From assembly GCA_027422505.1 (NCBI GenBank), contig JAPQWV010000001.1:3410001-3474000 (forward strand): a stretch of 64,000 nt of DNA, in the 5' to 3' direction. Position 1 is the stretch's first letter; each line of letters starts with the position of its first letter. Under the pieces are notes generated by a model, which did no database searches, was not told the DNA's origin, and saw nothing but the letters and a program-made list of their open reading frames with translations. This stretch comes from Craterostigma plantagineum (Eukaryota; Streptophyta; Magnoliopsida; Lamiales; Linderniaceae). Made by a program: the position numbers and the translations under genes. Below, in pieces: positions 33,801 to 45,347 of this stretch.

Positions 33801-36800
33801 GCTGCATCATGGACGAGCAAGTGCGTTGGAGCAAAGGAAGATGTTAGTGCAGCTGGTTTATGCTGCGTCGTTTTAGAATGAGCAGCAGACACATGAACTG
33901 ACTCAATTTCCTCATTCTCAGCTGCATCATGGACGAGCTAGTGCGTTGGAGCAAAGGAAGAGGTTAGTGCAGCTGGTTCATGCTGTGCCGTTTCAGATTG
34001 AGCAGTAGACACATGAACAGACTCAATTTCCTCATTTTCAGCTGCATAATGGACGAGCAAGTGCGCTGGAGCAAAGGAAGAGGTTAGTGCAGCTGGTTCA
34101 TGCTGCGCCGTTTCAGATTGAGCAGCAGACACATGAACAGGCTCAATTTCCTCAATTTCAGCTGCATCATGGACGAGCAAAGTGCGCTGGAGCAAAGAAA
34201 GAGGTTAGTGCAGCTGGTTCACGCTGCGCCGTTTCAGATTGAGCAGCAGACACATGAACAGACTCAATTTTCTCAATTTGCAGCTGCATCATGGACGAGC
34301 AAAGTGCGCTGGAGCAAAGGAAGATGTTAGTGCAGCTGGTTCACGCTGCGCCATTTCAGATTGAGCAGCAGACACATGAACAGACTCAATTTCCTTAATT
34401 TCAAATGTATCATGGACGAGCAAGTGCGCTGGAGCAAAGGAAGAGGTTAGTGCAGCTGGTTCACGCTGCGCCGTTTCAGATTGAGTAGTAAACACATGAA
34501 CAGATTCAATTTCCTCATTTTCAGCTGCATCATGGACGAGCAAGTGCGTTGGAGCAAATGAAGAGGTTAGTGCAAAGGAAGAGGTTAGTGCAGCTGGTTC
34601 ATGCTGTGCCGTTTCAGATTGAGCAGTAGAAACATGAACAGACTCAGTTTCCTCATTTTCAGCTGCATCATGGTCGAGCGAGTGCGTTGGAGCAAAGGAA
34701 GAGGTTAGTGCAGCTGGTTCATGCTGCGCCGTTTCAGATTGAGCAGCAGACACATGAACAGACTCAATTTCCTCATTTTTAGCTGCATCATGGACGAGCA
34801 AAGTGCGCTGGAGCAAAGGAAGAGGTTAGTGAAAAGGAAGAGGTTAGTGCAGCTGGTTCATGCTGCGCCGTTTCAGATTGAGCAGCAGAAACATGAACAG
34901 ACTCAATTTTCTCATTTTCAGCTGCATCATGGTCGAGCAAGTGCGTTGGAGGAAAGGAAGAGATTAGTGCAGCTGGTTCATGCTGCGCCGCAGCAGACAC
35001 ATGAACAGACTCAATTTCCTCATTTTCAGCTGCATCATGGACGAGCAAGTGCGTAGGAGCAGGGAAGAGGTTAGTGCAGCTGGTTCATGCTGCGCCGTTT
35101 CAGATTGAGCAGCAGACACATGAACAAACTCAATTTCCTCATTCTCAGCTGCATCAAGGACATGAACAGACTCAATTTCCTCATTCTCAGCTGCATCATG
35201 GACGAGCAAGTGCGTTGGAGCAAAGGAAGATGTTAGTGCAGCTGGTTTATGCTGCGCCGTTTTAGATTGAGCAGCAGACACATGAACTGACTCAATTTCC
35301 CCATTCTCAGCTGCATCATGGACGAGCTAGTGCGTTGGAGCAAAGGAAGAGGTTAGTGCAACTGGTTCATGCTGTGCCGTTTCAGATTGAGCAGCAGACA
35401 CATGAACAGACTCAATTTCCTCATTTTTAGCTGCATAATGGACGAGCAAGTGCGCTGGAGCAAAGGAAGAGGTTAGTGCAGCTGGTTCATGCTGCGCCGC
35501 AGCAGACACATGAACAGACTCAATTTCCTCATTTTCAGCTGCATCATGGACGAGCAAGTGCGTAGGAGCAGGGAAGAGGTTAGTGCAGCTGGTTCATGCT
35601 GCGCCGTTTCAGATTGAGCAGCAGACACATGAACAAAATCAATTTCCTTATTCTCAGCTGCATCAAGGACATGAACAGACTCAATTTCCTCATTCTCAGC
35701 TGCATCATGGACGAGCAAGTGCTTTGGAGCAAAGGAAGATGTTAGTGCAGCTGGTTTATGCTGCGCCGTTTTAGATTGAGCAGCAGACACATGAACTGAC
35801 TCAATTTCCCCATTCTCAGCTGCATCATGGACGAGCTAGTGCGTTGGAGCAAAGGAAGAGGTTAGTGCAACTGGTTCATGGTGTGCCGTTTCAGATTGAG
35901 CAGCAGACACATGAACAGACTCAATTTCCACATTTTCAGCTGCATAATGGACGAGCAAGTGCGCTGGAGCAAAGGAAGAGGTTAGTGCAGCTGGTTCATG
36001 CTGCGCCGCAGCAGACACATGAACAGACTCAATTTCCTCATTTTCAGCTGCATCATGGACGAGCAAGTGCGCTGAAGAAAAGGAAGAGGTTAGTGTAGCA
36101 GGTTCATGCTGCACCGTTTCAGATTGAGCAGCAGACACATGAAAAGACTCCATTTCCTCATTCTCAGTTGCATCATGGACATGAACAGACTCAATTTCCT
36201 CATTCTCAGCTGCATCATGGACGAGCAAGTGCGTTGGAGCAAAGGAAGATGTTAGTGCAGCTGGTTTATGCTGCGCCGTTTTAGATTGAGCAGCAGACAC
36301 ATGAACTGACTCAATTTCCCCATTCTCAGCTGCATCATGGACGAGCTAGTGCGTTGGAGCAAAGGAAGAGGTTAGTGCAACTGGTTCATGCTGTGCCGTT
36401 TCAGATTTAGCAGCAGACACATGAACAGACTCAATTTCCTCATTTTCAGCTGCATAATGGACGAGCAAGTGCGCTGGAGCAAAGGAAGAGGTTAGTGCAG
36501 CTGGTTCATGCTGCGCCGCAGCAGACACATGAACAGACTCAATTTCCTCAATTTCAGTTGCATCATGGACGAGCAAGTGCGCTGAAGAAAAGGAAGAGGT
36601 TAGTGTAGCAGGTTCATGCTGCACCGTTTCAGATTGAGCAGCAGACACATGAAAAGACTCCATTTCCTCATTCTCAGTTGCATCATGGACGAGCAAGTGC
36701 GATGGGGCAAAGGAAGAGGTTAGCGCAGCTGGTTCATGCTGCGCCGTTTTAGATTGAACAGCAGACACATGAGTGAACTCAATTTCCTCATTTTCAGCTG

Positions 36801-37018
36801 CATCATGGACGAGCAAGTGCGTTAGAGCAAAGGAAGAGGTTAATGCAGCTGGTTCATGCTGCGCTGCAGCAGACACATGAACATACTCAATTTCCTCAAT
36901 TTCAGCTGCATAATGGACGAGCAAGTGCGTTGGAGCAAATGAAGAGGTTAGTGCAGCTGGTTCATGCTGTTCCGTTACAGATTGAGCAGCAGACACATGA
37001 ACAGACTCAATTTCCTTG
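30880..37018. repeat. tandem array with 120-bp unit, about fifty copies
   Basis: The basic unit is 120 bp (GTTAGTGCAGCTGGTTCATG .. GAGCAAAGGAAGAG). Variants lack 12 bp (TTTCAGATTGAG), carry 18 bp extra, or are fused to a spacer of about 100 bp (ACCAATCGGGG block) that recurs near 30890, 31780 and 32300, so higher-order repeats exist. Most indels are multiples of three. Read on minus, each unit codes 40 residues (HLLVHDAAENEEIESVHVSA.., acidic); read on plus, 40 residues (VHAAPFQIEQQTHEQTQFPH.., Gln/His-rich). Units with one extra A (GAGCAAAGTGCGC) break both frames, leaving ORFs of up to 225 codons. On minus the array runs into the gene at 30284-30830. Confidence 0.92.
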
Positions 37019-37115
37019 GGCATGTCATATTCTCCAGCATACTCTAAAATCTTATTTGACGGTTTAAGATCGATCTTATCTTTTGTTTTATTTTGATTTT
37101 TGAAGATTTGAGCTT
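37012..37115. repeat. junction repeat X, right copy
   Basis: Second copy of the sequence at 27985-28105, directly following the last array unit. On minus it supplies the ATG (MPKEIESVHV..) of the terminal repeat ORF. Confidence 0.8.
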
Positions 37116-37439
37116 AACCAACAAATTTCCCCTTAAGCTCAATCTTCTTTCGGTCTTTCAACCTTCCTTGAACTTAACCATTTTCCGTGTATCATACGTC
37201 GCGGCTCTCCATTTTCCGTCAATGATTGCCTTCGTGGTCCTCTCCATGTTTGCCATATGGTCGTACTCGTCTACCACTAGTTTTTTTCTTGGACCGCCTT
37301 TGCCTTTCGGTTCTCGGCGACGTAATAAATATCCTGGTTTTTTCTTTCATCCCTGTGACGTAGTCCTTCAAACTCATCAGCTTATCGCATGAACCCGTAC
37401 AATGAATATTGACTTCGTCGTCAGTATTGGGCGTGTCGG
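37116..37439. other. degenerate possible coding remnant
   Basis: On the minus strand a stretch of about 75 codons (includes GSCDKLMSLKDYVTGMKEKT) reads open, then has stops. No family recognised; it could be a decayed retroelement or gene fragment. Confidence 0.3.
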
Positions 37440-38373
37440 ATATATATATGTCTACGGTATATCTGTACGTGGAATAAATATATCGTGTTATATAATGTAT
37501 GCATGGTGTGTGTGTAGGTTTGAGTTGAGACTTGAGAGGAACTCGACGTATGCATGCGCGAGCGCACGAACCAACAAAGCAAAATAAAGCTCAATCTTTT
37601 TTTGTTGCGATGGGGAATTGATTAATCGAAAGGTTGAATTTCTTAATGAAACTTTGTTATTCTTAAATTTCTTTTTATTTTATTGGAAAAAGAGTAATAG
37701 ATGGTCCACATGGTATTGGTATATTAGCTTCGATTCCACGAGATATTGGGATGGTAAAAACATTCTTTCTCTAGTGGCTTCTCTTCGTCTGACCTTTTCC
37801 CTTGTTTCATTTTGCAGCGAGTTTTTACAAAAAGCAGTGCGTGCACATCTTTGGAGAAGAAACACATTTACATCATAACGAAGTTTTGGTCACACAAGGG
37901 ATATGATGAAATGAGTTTTTATTACATAATGATTGATATCTCAGAAAAGATGGCTGTAGCTTTCACACACTAACAACGAGGAGAATGCACAATTATTATT
38001 TACAATCTTAATCCAAGCTAGGCAAGTCCGCAAGGATGCAAAATGGACCTGCTTTCGAGGAATCAACACTGTGTTCTCTTTTCATGCAAGAACAAAGTTG
38101 GAAAAGTAACCGAGAAAGAATTATTCAATTTTTTTTCCTTTCATCTTCTCTGGCGCTCCACTGAGGACTTATCCTCTGAGAATCATCTGTACTGGAAAGT
38201 TAAAGCCATTTTCTTGAATATTCAACTTTTTTTCTTGGTGATTTATATCGGAATAGGATTCTTGAATTACATTTCTCCTTTAATTTGTTCTTTCCAACTG
38301 AATTGGGCCATGTCCCATGAGCAATTGAGTATCATTTGGGCCAAAATTTGAAAATGCACACAACTTAGTCTTA

Positions 38374-38697
38374 TTACAAAACAGGTCTCACGCTTAAATC
38401 AGAACATCGCACATCATCATCAGAAGAAGATCGAGCCACAAGCATCAACTGATCTTCCAAGTACGTCACCATCAACAAATTAGACGACACTTCATTATCA
38501 TCTCCACCGCCGTCCACCTCCACCACGCGCCTCCTCCTCCGGCGATCCACGGCCCCCCTCTTCCTCAATCTCCGGCGAACCATGGAGCAAAACACCGCCG
38601 CGCAGATGAGGGGACACGCCGCCAGAAACAGCGGCAAGAGAAATGGGCTGCAAATAAGTAGCAACAAACACCTCATCGCATATCGACGACACTTCAT
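38374..38697 (-). CDS. small single-pass membrane protein, unknown function, copy 2
   Basis: 107 residues from MKCRRYAMRC; same layout as the gene at 26762: hydrophobic segment (LLLLICSPFLLPLFLAACPL), basic cluster, acidic/Ser tail with YLEDQLMLVARSSSDDD. The frame is open upstream to 38925. Substitutions and two codon-sized indels against copy 1 leave the frame open in both, supporting a real gene with two recent copies. Function unknown. Confidence 0.6.
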   Translation of the reverse strand: MKCRRYAMRCLLLLICSPFLLPLFLAACPLICAAVFCSMVRRRLRKRGAVDRRRRRRVVEVDGGGDDNEVSSNLLMVTYLEDQLMLVARSSSDDDVRCSDLSVRPVL

Positions 38698-38933
38698 CCA
38701 TGAATTTAAATAAGTCAACATGGATATGAGGAGATGTTGGCTGCGCTTGGGAAGAAATTGGAACTGAGCCACGGGAGAGTGATCAGTTCTGTCTTGTTTT
38801 GAACTTTGAGCATGTTCTTGTAAGAACGTGAAACGTGATCGTGGTTGAAATTTGATGGGAGAAAACTTAAAATAAAAGAAAAATAAAAAAGAAATAAAGG
38901 ATGTCATCTGAAAAAGCAGATTCATTTCATCAA

Positions 38934-39600
38934 GGGATAAGGTTAAATACCATCTGTTTTGGTTATCGTACCAGTAAATAACATTATTATAATTTTATAC
39001 AGCGAAAATTGGACATTTATACCAACTGATTTTGAAATTATACCAGAAATTGTACAAATTATACCATCTGTTTGTGTTATTATCCAGTTATTTTAATTTT
39101 ACAGTGAAATTGGACGTCATACAAACTGATTTTGAAATTATACCAGAATTTGTTGAAATTATACCATCTCTTTTCGTTATTATACCAGTTATTTTAATTT
39201 TATACAGTGAAATTGGACGTTATACCAACTGAATTTGAAATTATACCACAAATTATAGAAATTATACTATCTATTTTCGTTATTACACCAGTTATTTTAA
39301 TTTAGTGAAATTGGTGTTATACCAACTGATTTTACTATTGTACCAGAAATTGTAGAAATTATACCAACTGTTGTCGTAAATATACCAACAGAATCGTACA
39401 CTATATCAATTTGTATAATAATGATAACAGTTGGTATAATTAGAATAATAGTTGGTATAATAATCAAAACAGTTGGTATGATGTCTAGTTTAATTTCAGA
39501 AAAGGATATTTTGGTCCGTTTATTGTTTGGGGTATTGAACACAAGGGGTACTGATAAGGAAGTTTAGTTTTTGACAGGGCCTGATAAGTAATTTACCCTT
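38934..39600. mobile_element. GGTATAAT-rich interspersed element, copy B
   Basis: The left duplicate of this region has an empty site near 27310, which fixes the borders. The ends begin AAGGG and finish CCCTT as imperfect inverted repeats, flanked by TTTCATC/TTTCTTC (a target duplication of about 7-9 bp). The body consists of TTATACCAACTG-like units, as in copy A at 12793-13885 but inverted. No coding capacity. Probably a Mutator-like or related MITE. Confidence 0.75.
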
Positions 39601-39949
39601 TCTTTCTTCAATTCTTGTCGGGACTCAAAGCTGAGGTAGCAATCTTATCTCTGTACTTGTACAACTCCACGTCACTTACTGATGACACAACAGACAAATT
39701 TCTTTTTTTTTTAATATACAGAAAAAAAGGTCAAATTAGGCAATGGCCGAGAAATAGCCGAAAAGCCCAAATATAGTTTGGACCGCTTCGAAAATATAGG
39801 CCCAAACCACGAAAGCGAAAGAATGGATCGAGTCCAATTACGTTATTTCAAGCAACAGTAATCGAAGCAAATCTGTTGAGTCTCCATTGTACACAACACA
39901 CTATGCGATGATGATGAAATAAGACACTCAACACTTTCACTTAGCGCCG

Positions 39950-42145
39950 ATGTCCTTCGTCTCTACAGCTGCCATAACTGAAGATGACGCCGAAGCCCTT
40001 TTAATCATGCACGACGTCGTTGGGGGATCCACCGATTTCAAAAGCCAGCCGGCGTTCAGGTCCAAATCCGGTACCTGGAAATCCGCCTCGTTTATCATAG
40101 GTACTGTTATCGATTTCGTGGACGATTCCCTCTGATTTAGTCAGTTTGAATGTTTCTGCCGGCCGATTTGTGTAAATTGATTTCTAGAATAGTGTATCAG
40201 GTCAATAATGTGGTAATCGGTTAGTGGAAGATTATTTTATCCTCCTTTCTCCTGTCTGGCGGTTAGGTGTAGAAGTGGCGGAGAGGTTTGCTTACTATGG
40301 AATAAGTTCGAATCTGATCAGCTATTTGACCGGCGAACTGAGACAGTCGACGGCCACAGCAGCTGCAAATGTGAACGCTTGGTCTGGTACGGCGATGCTC
40401 TTGCCTCTCGTGGGTGCTTTCTTGGCCGACTCTTTTGTTGGTCGGTACCGTATGATCGTTCTTTCGTCTCTGCTCTATATTCTGGTCAGTATACAAATAG
40501 GAAGCCATTACTTCAATGGTCCTGGAAGTTTCAAGTTTTGAGTTCTATACCATGAACATAATCATCCGTGAACAAGCAATTAGCGGTGACTTGCAGGGAC
40601 TTGGATTATTGTCTCTTTCGGCAGTAATATCTTCCCCACCAAAACTCCAAGTGGTTCTCTTCTTCATCTCCCTATACACAGTGGCATTGGCCCAAGGAGG
40701 GCACAAGCCATGCGTCCAAGCTTTCGGAGCAGATCAGTTCGACGAGAACGATCCCAAAGAGTTGAAAGCAAAAAGCTCTTTCTTCAACTGGTGGTTCTTT
40801 TCGTATTGCGCTGGCATCGTTGTGGCTCTCTCCGTCTTGAGCTATATACAGGATAACCTCAGCTGGGCACTTGGCTTCGGAATCCCATGCATTGCCATGT
40901 GCCTTTCACTTGTAGTGTTCTTGCTTGGGACTTTCACTTACCGTTTTCAAACTCACAGCAACGAGCGAAGCCCTTTCCTTAGGATCGGCCGAGTATTCGT
41001 CACAGCTGTTAAGAATCGGAGAACTCCCTCTTCTGATGTATCTGCAGAAGCAGAAGTTCACGGAATCCTAAACAGCCAAGGCCTTCAACACTACAAGTAA
41101 GTAGCCACATATCATTTTACGGGCATCTTAGTCCCCCCAAACGTTTTCTTCATTCACGACTTCGACTTACCATCCATCTAAGCTTTCACACCGCATGAGT
41201 TCTATGATGCCCGTAATTCACTTTTATACCACTTCGTCTGTCGAATAACGGAATAACAAATTAGAAACATTTCGAAAACATAATCAACAGATGTTTTATA
41301 GGACCTATCTTTCTATTTCCAGGTTTTTGAACAAAGCATTAGTTGCACCTAAAGGGTCGGGAGAAGAAAGCAAAGGGTGCAGCTTCATCGACATCGAAGA
41401 GGCGAAATCAGTCCTCAGACTCGTCCCAATATGGTGCACTTGCTTAGCCTACGGCGTCGCCTATTCACAGTCGTCGACCCTCTTCACCAAGCAAGGATTC
41501 ACGATGGACCGCCACGTCACCAAAAACTTCCAAATCCCGTCGGCGTCCCTCCAATCCTTCATCGCACTCTCCATAGTCGCCTTCGTCCCCATATACGACC
41601 GAGCCTTGGTCCCAATCGCCCGAGCTATCACCAAGAAACCCTCGGGAATCACCATGCTACAACGCATAGGCGTGGGGATATTCCTTTCAATCATAGCCCT
41701 GGTCTTGGCTGGCTCGGTCGAGAGGAAGCGGCTCGAGACGGCGGCTCGGTGCGGGCTCGTGGACCGGCCCGAGGCGGTCGTGCCCATGTGTGTGTGGTGG
41801 CTCGTGCCTCAGTACTTGATGTACGGCGTGTCGGAGGTTTTTGCGCTCGTCGGGCTTCAGGAGTTCTTCTACGATCAGGTGCCGGGCGAGCTGAGGAGCG
41901 TCGGGCTTTCGCTCTACCTCAGCGTGTTTGGGGTCGGGAATTTCGCGAGCGGTCTGCTTATATCGTCGGTCGAGCGGGCCACGGGCGGGCCCGGTGGGTA
42001 TGGCTGGTTTTCGGATAATTTGAATAGGGCTCACCTTGATTACTTCTATTGGTTGCTTGCTGGGCTTAGTGCTGTTTCTTTTGTTGTTTATTTGTATGTT
42101 GCAAAGTCATGTATTTACAATACTAAAGGCATTGTTTACGAATGA
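39950..42145 (+). CDS. NRT1/PTR family (NPF) transporter, NPF5-like
   Basis: Four exons: 39950-40100, 40267-40484, 40597-41096 and 41323-42145, encoding 563 residues. Exons 1-2 join to give [20 protein letters not shown] with the proton-coupling ExxER motif of the family (EVAERF). About twelve membrane segments follow; exon 3 contains the [20 protein letters not shown] signature and the [10 protein letters not shown] motif. The large cytosolic loop lies after about residue 240. Closest in layout and sequence to clade NPF5 (NPF5.10-like), with substrates unproven. Expected to be a plasma-membrane or tonoplast proton-coupled nitrate or peptide transporter. Its promoter and exon 1 are duplicated at 27681. 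Confidence 0.94.
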
Positions 42146-42520
42146 TTTTTATATATTCTATATCTTTTCATAGTACAAGATGTAAATATCTGGGATATAG
42201 GGACATTAACATCAAGTTAGATTCATTCAAGGAGTGTTGGTAGGGAGAGTCAATTTTGGGACTTCTTTTTCATAAATCCTTAACCTCAACCTTGATTGCT
42301 AGGTCCAATTTTAAACCCAATACATATTGTTACTGGGCTCGATTTAGGCCCAATGTAGAACCAAACACAATGAGTTTATATTGGGCATATGATAAGAAAG
42401 GTATTATTGGGCTTAGTCGAAGGCTCATATATATTGGTCTCTCTTATCAAGGGTTTTGGTTTTTAACCAACCGTAGCCGTCGTCGTCCTCCTCGTACCAA
42501 GCTCGCAGTAATTTGGTTCA
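42146..42520. other. intergenic NPF/eL6, eL6 promoter
   Basis: Contains TTGGGC/GGGCTT-rich blocks close to 42520, as is usual in promoters of plant ribosomal protein genes (telo-box or site II-like TGGGCC elements are expected there). No gene seen. Confidence 0.4.
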
Positions 42521-43884
42521 ATGGCGCCGAAGCAGAGGACAGGTACGAGGAACCCAGAGCTGATCCCTGGAGTTCGTAAGAACTCACGTTCGGCGATGTA
42601 CCATAAGCGCGGTTTGTGGGCCATCAAGGCCAAAAACGGCGGCGTTTTCCCCCGCCACGACAAGGCTTCTGCTGCCGCGCCGGTGTCGGAGAAGCCCGCC
42701 AAGTTCTACCCTGCTGATGACGTTAAGAAGCCCCTTTCGAACACCCGCAAGGCCAAGCCCACTAAGCTCAGGTCTTTTATCGATTTCCATTTCCGTTAAA
42801 GAGCAACCCTTTTGGTGAAATAATTTATTCTTTGTATGATGGGTTTTTGGCGTCTGAATATTTATGTAGGGCGAGTATTACCCCTGGGACTGTGTTGATT
42901 CTGTTGGCGGGGAGATTTAAGGGGAAGAGAGTTGTTTTCTTGAAGCAGCTCGCCTCTGGATTGCTTCTCGTTACTGGTAAGTATCTTTTGGTGAAGTTAA
43001 ATTTTTCTGTTACTTGATGGAACTCCATTTTTAAAAAAAAAATTGCTTCCTTTTATGATATGGATCTGACACTTTTTTGGAACAAACCTTCGTTTGGGTT
43101 TTGTTCTTTGGCATTCTGTTTGACTTGTAAAACGACATGAACAACTAAACACATTAATTCGCGGGAGCTATTTAAATATAATTGGTACAATGATTCACAT
43201 TTCTCTGGTCTTGAGTGATATCAAATCTTCGAGTGCATAGCCCCTAGTGTTGATTTATTAATCCCGAAAGGGTGTGCTCCTTTCCTATTGCCTTGTGGAG
43301 CATGTTGCTGCTATTTACCTCACGGAATTTTCCATGAGAAATACATCCATAGCTAGATAAAATGCGATAAGCAACTTCTTAGGCAAGGCTTTCTTTTCAC
43401 ATTCATCGTTCAAGGCTCTACTGTGAGTGTCGTTGACGTTTTTTATCCTGATCTTCTATCCCTATTACAGGGCCATACAAGGTGAACGGTGTTCCTCTTA
43501 GACGCGTGAATCAATCCTATGTGATTGGAACGTCCACGAAGGTCGACGTCGCTGGCATCAACTTGGAGAAGTTTGATGACAAGTACTTCGCAAAGAAGAC
43601 AGAGAAGAAGAAAAAGAAGGGGGAGACTGAGTTCTTTGAGGCTGAGAAAAAGGTTTGTTTTTTCCTCTCTTTTTCGTCTTTTTTTTTTTGTTTTCGGACC
43701 AATTACTAGTATGTGAGAATATGTACAGGACAAGAATGAGCTCCCAGCTGAGAAGAAAGAAGATCAGAAAGCAGTCGACTCCTCGCTGCTCAAAGCTGTC
43801 GAGTCTGTCCCAGAACTCAAGGCCTATTTGGGCGCGAGGTTCTCACTGAAGGACGGCATGAAACCTCATGAATTGGTCTTTTGA
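42521..43884 (+). CDS. RPL6: large-subunit ribosomal protein eL6 (60S L6)
   Basis: Four exons: 42521-42771, 42870-42976, 43471-43652 and 43729-43884, encoding 231 residues, the usual plant eL6 length. It starts [18 protein letters not shown]; the conserved core [20 protein letters not shown] is in exon 2, [20 protein letters not shown] in exon 3, and the C-terminus ends [13 protein letters not shown] structural component of the cytosolic 60S subunit. A Lys-rich linker after the core is typical. Confidence 0.96.
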
Positions 43885-44004
43885 AACAACTATATTTTGC
43901 TGCTCTCTCTTTTGGTTTTGTTGTGTTTCTTACAACTTTCATGGGTCTGTTTTAAGTTTGTTATCTTTCTTGTTTTCGGATATTTTTTATATAAATACTT
44001 GGAG
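43885..44004. other. eL6 3' flank
   Basis: T-rich 3' UTR-like sequence ending at the hAT-type element. Confidence 0.5.
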
Positions 44005-44671
44005 TAGGGGTGTTCATCGGTCGGTTCGGTCCGGTTTTTTCAAATTTCGGTTCGGTTTTTCGGTTTTAGGTTTTACGTATGCTTAATCTGATATCCGAAC
44101 CGTTTTAATTTGGTTCGGTTCGGTTTTTTATAATTCGGTTCGGTTTTTCGGTTGGTTTTTCGGTTAGGGATTTAATATCCACAAAAAATATTATGAGCTG
44201 AAAATACATAACATTTATGGTTATTAAAAACAAAGAAGATTTATAGAACGTTACATGTAGCAAAATAATTCAAAGGTCGGAAAAAAAAAACAATATCAAA
44301 ATGGAACAAAATCACCAAATATAAAAACATTCATCTTAAGATAATATAAATTATTTGGGAGAAAAATAGTATTTGACGGGTGAGGAAAACATTCACCTAA
44401 AAATGAAAAAAAGTATACCAATAAAATTATATTTACTTTGTTGGTTAAGTTATGTGAGAAAAACAAATGATTTTGATATCTTTCTATTTTTAATGTAGTA
44501 TGATAATTTCAGTTCGGTTTTTCGGTTTTTTTCGGTTTTACGTATGCTTAATCCGATATACGAACCATTTTAATTTGGTTCGGTTCGGTTTTTTCGGCTC
44601 CGGTTTTTTCGGTTCGGTTCTTTACGGTTCGGTCGGTTTTTTCGGTTTTCCAGTTAATTTGAACACCCCTA
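44005..44671. mobile_element. hAT-type MITE, 667 bp
   Basis: The ends TAGGGGTGTTCA and TGAACACCCCTA are perfect inverted repeats. Flanked by 8-bp duplications ACTTGGAG (43997-44004) and ACTTGGAC (44672-44679), one mismatch. GGTTCGGTTTTTCGG repeats fill both ends; the middle is AT-rich and non-coding. Confidence 0.9.
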
Positions 44672-45214
44672 ACTTGGACGGTGATGAACATGATTGAAAT
44701 GCCTTTTTGTCATTACTTAATTATATGAATTAAGGCCAATGCAATGAATTCTATCTATATTACTCTTAGGGGGTGTTTGTTTCAAGTGATCCAACATTAC
44801 GGTGATATACGCATCACCGTGATGTGAGCATCACCGTGATGTGGATCAACGTGATATGTCATCACTGTATTTGTTTTGGGGTGATATTCAATTTTACATA
44901 TCATGGTGATATTAGAATATCGTGTTTGTTTAATCACGGTGATGTGTGGGGTGATATTGTGTAAATATCATATTTAACCCTATATATAACACCTTCATTA
45001 TGTGGACTAACGTGTTTGTTTCAAGGTAATTTTTAAAAGTGATAAAGATTAATACTTAAATATCAACTTTTATTTTATAAGTTTCTAATATACAACTTTA
45101 TAAAAAAAAAGTGCATGTTTTATGTAGCAAAGATATAATTATGTAACCTTTTTCCATGAAATGCTGGTAAATAAACATTCAATAAAAGGTTCACAATCGT
45201 TAAAAATGCAAGCC

Positions 45215-45218
<4 letters not shown>

Positions 45219-45247
<29 letters not shown>
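45219..45247. repeat. TA dinucleotide microsatellite
   Basis: About 29 bp of TA repeat inside the PIF/Harbinger-type element. Confidence 0.85.
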
Positions 45248-45248
<1 letters not shown>

Positions 45249-45347
45249 TTATGTTTGCAAAAAATCACAAATTCTAACATATAATAAGTCTCAGAAAGTA
45301 TTACGCAAAACTACGACTCACAATTGTTAGCAATAAAATTTTCTCAA

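Larger units (their letters stand above)
37440..40290. repeat. segmental duplication, right copy
   Basis: Collinear with 25870-27974. It differs by small indels, by the 667-bp element at 38934-39600, and by the 35 bp of NPF exon 1 that the left copy has lost. It leads directly into the intact NPF gene, so this is the ancestral context. Confidence 0.9.

Noticed and set aside
30880..37018. Array read as a CRISPR-like repeat-spacer structure
   Set aside because: Units are contiguous with no unique spacers, and the context is a plant nuclear genome.
41377..42034. 213-codon plus-frame and 115-codon minus-frame ORFs over NPF exon 4
   Set aside because: Out-of-frame shadows of the NPF coding sequence.
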